From Flavobacterium sp. (GTDB lineage Bacteria > Bacteroidota > Bacteroidia > Flavobacteriales > Flavobacteriaceae): a stretch of DNA of 64,000 bases. Below are positions 59,029-64,000 of the stretch, in pieces. The stretch spans positions 25,408 through 89,407 of the forward strand of contig NZ_JANJUQ010000018.1 in the NCBI RefSeq assembly GCF_024710485.1, in the 5' to 3' direction. The notes beneath the pieces are model-generated. The model saw nothing but the letters and a program-made list of their open reading frames with translations, was not told where the DNA came from and did no database searches. The stretch's first letter is position 1; each line of letters begins with the position of its first letter. Position numbers and translations under genes: made by a program.

Positions 59029-59256
59029 ATGAAAAATCCAAGTCAGGAAACTTTGAAAGAATGGCGCACCAATCCGAAATATTGGAAATACGGTTTATTT
59101 TACTGTAACAAAGAAGATGGCCGACTATTGGTTGATAAACCCAATCCAAACTATGGCACCACTTTAAACTTCGCACACAAAAAATCTTATCTTTTTTTTG
59201 TGGGCATGTTACTCTTTTTCGGATTAGTAATCTTATCGATTTCACTAAGTCAATAA
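59029..59256 (+). CDS. DUF5808-like small membrane protein
   Basis: A 75-residue protein. NPKYWKYGLFYCNKEDGRLLVDKPNPNYGTTLNFAHKKS matches the DUF5808 pattern (NPxxWKxGxFYxNxED...NFAHxxS) and is followed by one transmembrane helix (YLFFVGMLLFFGLVILSISL). An ATG at 59023 would add two residues; 59029 is the better start. Function unknown. Confidence 0.82.
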   Translation: MKNPSQETLKEWRTNPKYWKYGLFYCNKEDGRLLVDKPNPNYGTTLNFAHKKSYLFFVGMLLFFGLVILSISLSQ

Positions 59257-59283
59257 AAAAGCTTCCTAATTGGAAGCTTTTTT
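59255..59283. terminator. Bidirectional terminator overlapping the pssA end
   Basis: AAAAAGCTTCC and GGAAGCTTTTT pair over TAATT with T6 on both outsides. The pssA stop codon (59266-59268, minus) lies in the loop, so its last codons form half the stem. Confidence 0.88.
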
Positions 59284-60027
59284 GTTGGATATATTATTAA
59301 AAACTGATAGTAAGACATATACCAGTATGATCAGCGGCACAGCCAATATCTTCAGAAAAATCAGCATCAAAACCGACAAACACAAAAAGAATAACTGCAA
59401 TTTATACTTGGCCACACTGAAATTCTTAATCTTCAAGGAAAACAGCGGGATTTCGGCATTCATCACATAAGCGCTAACAGCTGTGACCGCTAATAAAAAC
59501 CAAGTATTGGTTAATACATCTATAACTTGATACGGGCAAACATCTGGATTCCATAACAGCGGTAAACTCACAATAAAAAGCGCATTAGCCGGAGTGGGTA
59601 AACCAATAAAAGAATCCGATTGACGCGTATCAATATTAAATTTAGCCAAACGATAACAAGCGCCAACAGTAATCATGAATCCCACGAAAGGCAACACATG
59701 CAGTTCGTTCTGTAAAGTATCAATACTGCTCAAGTTGGAATTGAATCTGGAATTAACTTCGGCATCAACCAACATCTTGTACATTACAAACCCAGGTACA
59801 ACACCGCTGGTAATCATGTCGGCTAAAGAATCCAACTGCACCCCTAAAGGTCCTGCGACATTGAACTTGCGTGCAAAAAATCCATCAAAAAAATCGAAGA
59901 AAATCCCCAAACAAACAAAGCCAAAAGCCCAATGATATCCGAAATCGGCAACAAACACCAAAGCCACACAACCACACAATAAATTAAGCATCGTAAAGAA
60001 GTTAGGAATCTGGGCTTTGAGGTTCAT
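59266..60027 (-). CDS. pssA: CDP-diacylglycerol-serine O-phosphatidyltransferase
   Basis: A 253-residue membrane enzyme making phosphatidylserine, the precursor of phosphatidylethanolamine. The CDP-alcohol phosphatidyltransferase motif is FFDGFFARKFNVAGPLGVQLDSLADMITSG (DGX2ARX8GX3DX3D) near residue 45-75. Six or so hydrophobic segments. Divergent from the PorV/PorQ-like gene. A -7 box TAAATTTG (60066-60059) lies 32 bases upstream. Confidence 0.93.
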   Translation of the reverse strand: MNLKAQIPNFFTMLNLLCGCVALVFVADFGYHWAFGFVCLGIFFDFFDGFFARKFNVAGPLGVQLDSLADMITSGVVPGFVMYKMLVDAEVNSRFNSNLSSIDTLQNELHVLPFVGFMITVGACYRLAKFNIDTRQSDSFIGLPTPANALFIVSLPLLWNPDVCPYQVIDVLTNTWFLLAVTAVSAYVMNAEIPLFSLKIKNFSVAKYKLQLFFLCLSVLMLIFLKILAVPLIILVYVLLSVFNNISNKKASN

Positions 60028-60139
60028 GTATCGCGTTTGTTTATTTTTTTTTGAATTACAAATTTAATACAATAAGTTGCAGACTTCTGCGTTTTATATT
60101 CAAGATTTTTATGTGATATTTGTAAAAAGAAAAATTGCC

Positions 60140-61207
60140 TTGAAAAAAACAATTGCTATTCTGTTGCTTTTAACCGGTCTGACAACTCATGCTCAAGCCG
60201 TTAGAAAATATTCCAATGAGTTTATGAATATAGGAGTAGATGCAGCAGCTTTAGGCATGTCAAATGCAGTTACAGCCTACACCGGCGATGTCAATTCGGG
60301 GTACTGGAATCCGGCCGGACTATTAAAAATTGAAGACAGTGAAGCTGCTTTGATGCACGCTAGTTACTTCGCCAATATTGCTCAATACGACTATGCCGCT
60401 TATGCCAAAAAAATTGATGACCGAAGTGCTTGGGGTGTTTCCCTAATTCGTTTCGGGGTGGATGATATTCTCAATACTACCCAATTAATCGACGGCGAAG
60501 GCAATATTGATTACAACCGCATCAGCCTTTTCTCTACCGCCGATTACGGTTTGACCTTTTCCTACGCACGCCAAATGAAACTCGAGGGTTTTCAATATGG
60601 TGTCAATGCCAAAGTGATTCGACGTATGATTGGCGATTTTGCTAATTCTTGGGGATTTGGATTCGATGTAGGCTTGCAATTCGACAGAAATGATTGGCAT
60701 TTCGGATTGATGTTACGCGACATCACCACCACTTACAATGTTTGGGCCATTGACGAAGACAAATACGAAGACATCCAAAATGCAGTAGCCGGACAAAATC
60801 AGGAATTACCCGAAAGCACAGAAATTACTATGCCAAAAGCACAACTGGGTATTGCCAAAAAATTTGAATTCCACTACGATTATACCTTACTTGCTGCTGT
60901 CAATTTAAACATGCAATTTGCCCGAACCAATGACGTGATTGCTTCAGATGCCGTGAGTATTGATCCGGCGGTTGGATTTGAATTTGGCTATACCGATTTG
61001 GTTTTTCTTCGAGCCGGCGTGGGGAATTTTCAAAACGTACAACAATTGGACGGTTCCACTAAAGTGAATTTTCAACCCAATATTGGCTTAGGCTTTAAAT
61101 ACAAAGGCATCCAAGTAGATTACGCCTTAACCGATTTAGGGGATCAAAGTGCCGCGTTGTACTCGAATATTTTCTCGGTTAAAGTCGATTTGAGTATTTT
61201 TAGATAA
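60140..61207 (+). CDS. PorV/PorQ-family outer-membrane protein
   Basis: A 355-residue barrel. The start is TTG at 60140, giving signal peptide (M)KKTIAILLLLTGLTTHAQA; the frame also opens at 60077 with another TTG, but that would put extra residues before the signal. The N-terminal EFMNIGVDAAALGMSNAVTAYTGDVNSGYWNPAGL motif is the PorV/PorQ (DUF3308-like) signature, related to FadL. In T9SS, PorV shuttles cargo and PorQ stabilises the attachment complex. This one is close in length to PorQ. It is coupled with the DUF4105 gene, 6 bases downstream. Confidence 0.87.
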   Translation: MKKTIAILLLLTGLTTHAQAVRKYSNEFMNIGVDAAALGMSNAVTAYTGDVNSGYWNPAGLLKIEDSEAALMHASYFANIAQYDYAAYAKKIDDRSAWGVSLIRFGVDDILNTTQLIDGEGNIDYNRISLFSTADYGLTFSYARQMKLEGFQYGVNAKVIRRMIGDFANSWGFGFDVGLQFDRNDWHFGLMLRDITTTYNVWAIDEDKYEDIQNAVAGQNQELPESTEITMPKAQLGIAKKFEFHYDYTLLAAVNLNMQFARTNDVIASDAVSIDPAVGFEFGYTDLVFLRAGVGNFQNVQQLDGSTKVNFQPNIGLGFKYKGIQVDYALTDLGDQSAALYSNIFSVKVDLSIFR

Positions 61208-61213
61208 AAATTT

Positions 61214-62335
61214 ATGTGGCAAAAAATAAGGTTCTTACTTCTACTCATCTTCAGTGTTAGTGCTTTTTCTCAAAGTCCGAAACTCTCCGAAAATGCCCAA
61301 GTCAGCATTTTCACTTGTGGTCGCGGGGAACAATTGTACTCTACTTTCGGTCATACAGCACTTCGAATCAAGGACGAATCGAATCAACTCGATGTGGTTT
61401 TCAACTACGGCACTTTCGATTTCAGAACGGAAAACTTTTACTTAAAGTTTGTCAAAGGCGATTTGCAGTATTTTATGAGTGTGACCTCTTTGGAAGAGTT
61501 CATCTACGAATACCAAACCGACGGCAGAGAGGTGATAGAACAAATACTGGATTTACCTCTTGCAAGTAAACAAAAATTATTAGACGAATTGAGCGCTACT
61601 CTTTACAGTTCGGAACGATACTATACCTATAAATTTATTGACCGCAATTGCACCACTATGGTTAACGAGAAAATAGGGAATTATGTTGGAGGAAAAAATT
61701 TAGAAAAAGTGGATGACAAAACCATCACTTACCGTAAACTGCTTTATCCTTATTTTGAGAATTACTTTTGGTACAAACTTGGCATTAATATCATTTTCGG
61801 TGCCAAAACCGATGCCAAAGCCGAAGAACTGTTTCTGCCGATAGAATTGTTGCACAGCTTAGACCAAGCTACTAGTAACGGTAAATCTTTGGTTATTGAT
61901 AAAAAGACTTTGGTAGAAGGCACTCCGGAGACCCAGGCTGAATTTTCTTTCTTCAACAGCATTTATTGCATTATTGCTTTTTTGGGATTAATGCTATTGT
62001 TTAACAAACGTTGGCTATTCCTTACCTATCTGTTTGTTTGCGGTATTTTAGGTTTGTTTTTGTGTATGGTCGGATTGTATTCAGAGCATCAAGAAGTATT
62101 GTGGAACTACAATGCCTTACTGTTTTCTCCGCTCTTTTTACTCTTGCCTTTTTTGAAAAAAGAAAACTTAAGAAAAGTAAGTTTAGTCAGTATCACTTTG
62201 TTGCTGGTTTACACGGTTGTCATGATTAATAAACCGCATTTACCTATTATGTTGCCGTTTATAGTGTCAACACTTTACATGCTACTAAAAATAATCGGAG
62301 TGAATCCTCTAAGATTATTGCCCCCTGTAAAATAA
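61214..62335 (+). CDS. DUF4105 membrane protein, possible lipoprotein N-acyltransferase
   Basis: A 373-residue protein: signal MWQKIRFLLLLIFSVSAFS, then a DUF4105 domain with SIFTCGRGEQLYSTFGHTALRIKD (His near 47) and YKFIDRNCTTMVNEKIG (Cys near 144), then five hydrophobic helices (about 255-370). The conserved His and Cys fit an NlpC/P60-like thiol catalyst. From memory, DUF4105 proteins (Lnb) have been reported as lipoprotein N-acyltransferases in Bacteroides. Adjacent PorV-like gene. Its 3' end overlaps the convergent glycosylphosphotransferase by 21 bases. Confidence 0.87.
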   Translation: MWQKIRFLLLLIFSVSAFSQSPKLSENAQVSIFTCGRGEQLYSTFGHTALRIKDESNQLDVVFNYGTFDFRTENFYLKFVKGDLQYFMSVTSLEEFIYEYQTDGREVIEQILDLPLASKQKLLDELSATLYSSERYYTYKFIDRNCTTMVNEKIGNYVGGKNLEKVDDKTITYRKLLYPYFENYFWYKLGINIIFGAKTDAKAEELFLPIELLHSLDQATSNGKSLVIDKKTLVEGTPETQAEFSFFNSIYCIIAFLGLMLLFNKRWLFLTYLFVCGILGLFLCMVGLYSEHQEVLWNYNALLFSPLFLLLPFLKKENLRKVSLVSITLLLVYTVVMINKPHLPIMLPFIVSTLYMLLKIIGVNPLRLLPPVK

Positions 62336-63709
62336 AACCGTACTAAAGGTTTTAAACAAGATATTGAAATCGAGGAACAAACTTCGGTGTTTGATGTAAT
62401 ATAAGTCGTATTGCAGCTTAATCAAACTGTCGTCGATGGTTTCGCCATAAGAATAATTGACTTGCGCCCAACCGGTTAATCCGGGTTTAATCACATGACG
62501 GGTTTCATAAAACGGCATCACTTCGGCAATTTCATTTACAAATATAGGACGTTCCGGTCTGGGACCTATCACAGCCATTTCTCCTTTAAGAATATTATAA
62601 AACTGAGGAAACTCGTCAATTCTGGACTTGCGCATGATTTTCCCGAATGGCGTTACGCGGGAATCATTCGAAGTGGCAAAAACGGCTCCTGCTTTTTCGG
62701 CATTCTTGACCATCGTTCTAAACTTCAGTATGCGGAATACTTTACCGTTTCTTCCTACCCGTTCTTGGGTATAAAATAATTTTCCTTTATTCCCGATAAT
62801 ATTACCAACAAGCACTATTGGAATTAGTATCAGCCCTAAAGCCAGACCAATTAAAGAGATGATTATCTCGAGAAATCGAACCACAATTAAATATAAATGA
62901 TTTTGATTGCTGCGACTAAAAGGGAAATAACGATAAAAATCACGGGAAACATATTGCACAGGAATGCGTTGGGTAATATTTTCATATACTTGAGTATACT
63001 CTCGAATTATATATCCGTTTTCCAACAAATAAATTAATTGATTGTAAAGTTTTACCGTAATTCCATCGGTTTTTTGAGAAGCAATAACGACTTCGGAAAT
63101 AGAATTTTGCTTAACAAAAAGCTCTAGCTTATCAATGTCAATATGCTCAATATCTTTCAAATCAATATCGGTCAAATTGGTACTGTCTGAATTTACAAAT
63201 CCCAACACGCGATAATGTGGATCTGCACTTTCCAGGCCATCTACCAGTTCTTTAACTTGTTCCTTATCACAAACTAAAATCACTTTTTTGACAAATCGAT
63301 TGGAAGCAAAAAAGCGGACATAAACCATTCTCCAAATAAACAAGGCCCCAAAAATGGCAAAGAAAAATATTAAAATTTGCAAACGGTTGGAAGGTAAAAC
63401 CGGGGTGTATATAGGTGTCAACAAATACGACAAAACTGTAATTGAAGTGGTAAGTATGATACTTTTAATTACCTGATATTGATTACTTGCCACCTGTAAA
63501 TTATACATCTCAAAAACAGAACCAAAGAACAATAAATACAGTCCTAAAACTATGGTCCAATAATAATTGGTAGCTGAAATATTAAAATAATCGAATTGGA
63601 AGATAATACCCACAAAGTACAGAGAAAAAAGCACAGAAATAAAGTCGAAGATTCTTAAAAGTATCTTACGCTCTGATATTTCAAAGTGTATATCTTTTTT
63701 TTTACGCAT
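62315..63709 (-). CDS. Polyprenyl glycosylphosphotransferase initiating exopolysaccharide synthesis
   Basis: A 464-residue membrane enzyme (WcaJ/CpsE type) that moves a sugar phosphate from UDP-sugar to undecaprenyl phosphate. Four N-terminal helices, a CoA-binding-like central domain (VKKVILVCDKEQV), a fifth helix, and the C-terminal bacterial sugar transferase: GRNGKVFRILKFRTMVKNAEK, RKSRIDEFPQFYNILKGEMAVIGPRPERP and ITGWAQVNYSYGET-like GLTGWAQVNY. It heads the exopolysaccharide cluster continuing past the window. Confidence 0.93.
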   Translation of the reverse strand: MRKKKDIHFEISERKILLRIFDFISVLFSLYFVGIIFQFDYFNISATNYYWTIVLGLYLLFFGSVFEMYNLQVASNQYQVIKSIILTTSITVLSYLLTPIYTPVLPSNRLQILIFFFAIFGALFIWRMVYVRFFASNRFVKKVILVCDKEQVKELVDGLESADPHYRVLGFVNSDSTNLTDIDLKDIEHIDIDKLELFVKQNSISEVVIASQKTDGITVKLYNQLIYLLENGYIIREYTQVYENITQRIPVQYVSRDFYRYFPFSRSNQNHLYLIVVRFLEIIISLIGLALGLILIPIVLVGNIIGNKGKLFYTQERVGRNGKVFRILKFRTMVKNAEKAGAVFATSNDSRVTPFGKIMRKSRIDEFPQFYNILKGEMAVIGPRPERPIFVNEIAEVMPFYETRHVIKPGLTGWAQVNYSYGETIDDSLIKLQYDLYYIKHRSLFLDFNILFKTFSTVLFYRGQ

Positions 63710-63755
63710 TTAAAATTTCCAAATTTTGAAGTGCAAGTTAATAAATATTAACGAA

Positions 63756-64000
63756 CTATCGGAGTAAATCAATCCACTGCTTTCTGATTATGTCCCAATC
63801 AAACCCTTTAACCAAATTATATGCATTGGCTGCCAAGTCATCTGCTAATTGAGATTCTGAAAAAAGTCGGTCGATTTGAAAAACCATAGCCTCTAAATTG
63901 TTATCCTCCACTAAAAGTGCATTTTGTTCATGCTGTAAAAGGAATGGGATTCCGCCAACATTGGTTGAAACAACAGGTAATCCAAGTGCCATAGCTTCAA
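63756..64000 (-). CDS. GT1-family glycosyltransferase, C-terminal fragment
   Basis: The last 81 codons are visible, entering from the right edge: EAMALGLPVVSTNVGGIPFL is the classic GT-B motif (EX7E-like nucleotide-sugar site), and the end is DWDIIRKQWIDLLR. The start lies beyond 64000. Probably adds a sugar in the polysaccharide whose synthesis begins with the neighbouring glycosylphosphotransferase. Confidence 0.88.
   Translation of the reverse strand, partial: EAMALGLPVVSTNVGGIPFLLQHEQNALLVEDNNLEAMVFQIDRLFSESQLADDLAANAYNLVKGFDWDIIRKQWIDLLR

Noticed and set aside
1..64000. Prophage, integrated plasmid or attachment sites next to tRNA genes
   Set aside because: No integrase, capsid or plasmid genes; no tRNA fragment repeated downstream of tRNA-Glu or tRNA-Thr other than the intact second tRNA-Glu.

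Overview
The window comes from a low-GC Bacteroidota genome, almost certainly a Flavobacterium or close relative. Three things point there. Promoter-like sites follow the Bacteroidota pattern TTG-N17-23-TAnnTTTG. There are type IX secretion components: a 1695-residue cargo protein with a gliding-type C-terminal sorting domain, and a PorV/PorQ-like barrel. Many families are typical of Flavobacteriaceae (2TM-domain proteins, DUF2805, DUF4369, DUF4105, TorF-like porin, archaeal-type ProS). It is a chromosomal region of mostly housekeeping and envelope genes. I see no prophage, insertion sequence, CRISPR array or resistance island.

Layout. 0-5.5 kb: end of a glycosyltransferase, a lipid A-type acyltransferase, TsaC-like tRNA threonylcarbamoylation enzyme, CCA-adding enzyme, heme A synthase and two secreted thioredoxin-like proteins. 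5.6-11.8 kb (minus strand): a LytTR response regulator, three small 2TM proteins, a LytS-type kinase fused to a fourth 2TM domain, a secreted helical-repeat protein and a TonB-dependent receptor. 11.9-24.8 kb (plus strand): small secreted protein, pRiA4-ORF3-type protein, a broken four-helix-bundle gene, nucleoid-associated protein, a BamA-like barrel, an ABC transporter pair, the giant T9SS cargo and an esterase. 24.8-31.3 kb: a candidate Flavo-1 RNA, TypA, a PAS kinase/response-regulator pair, S20, two identical tRNA-Glu genes and ProS. 31.4-46.5 kb: a Trp/Gly-rich lipoprotein, a FadL-like barrel, RimO, a porin overlapping a CHASE4-type hybrid kinase, a radical SAM protein, DUF4369 lipoprotein, M61 peptidase, two DUF2805 proteins, a sterol-desaturase-family protein, AlkB and an EamA transporter. 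46.6-55.9 kb: tRNA-Thr, the idi-queD-prx-manA-88aa operon, MsrB-MsrA fusion lipoprotein, FAD oxidoreductase, DUF2891 protein and RecQ. 56-64 kb: kdsD-tatC-CMD-lptB-DUF5808 operon, PssA, PorV/PorQ-like protein, DUF4105 protein, and the start of an exopolysaccharide cluster (initiating glycosylphosphotransferase, GT1 glycosyltransferase).

The most unusual signal is a family of intergenic inverted repeats. Each arm is a tandem array of degenerate 8-bp units with a CTNAG core. Left arms carry CTRAG and right arms CTYAG, so the arms can fold on each other. Five paired copies (3.2, 6.35, 8.7, 9.5 and 13 kb) and one solo arm (58.2 kb) all lie just 3' of a stop codon. The 13-kb copy is expanded: between its arms lies a complete-length four-helix-bundle gene (23S rRNA intervening-sequence-protein family) broken by one in-frame TAA. 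This looks like a non-autonomous hairpin element family together with its possible gene-bearing parent form.
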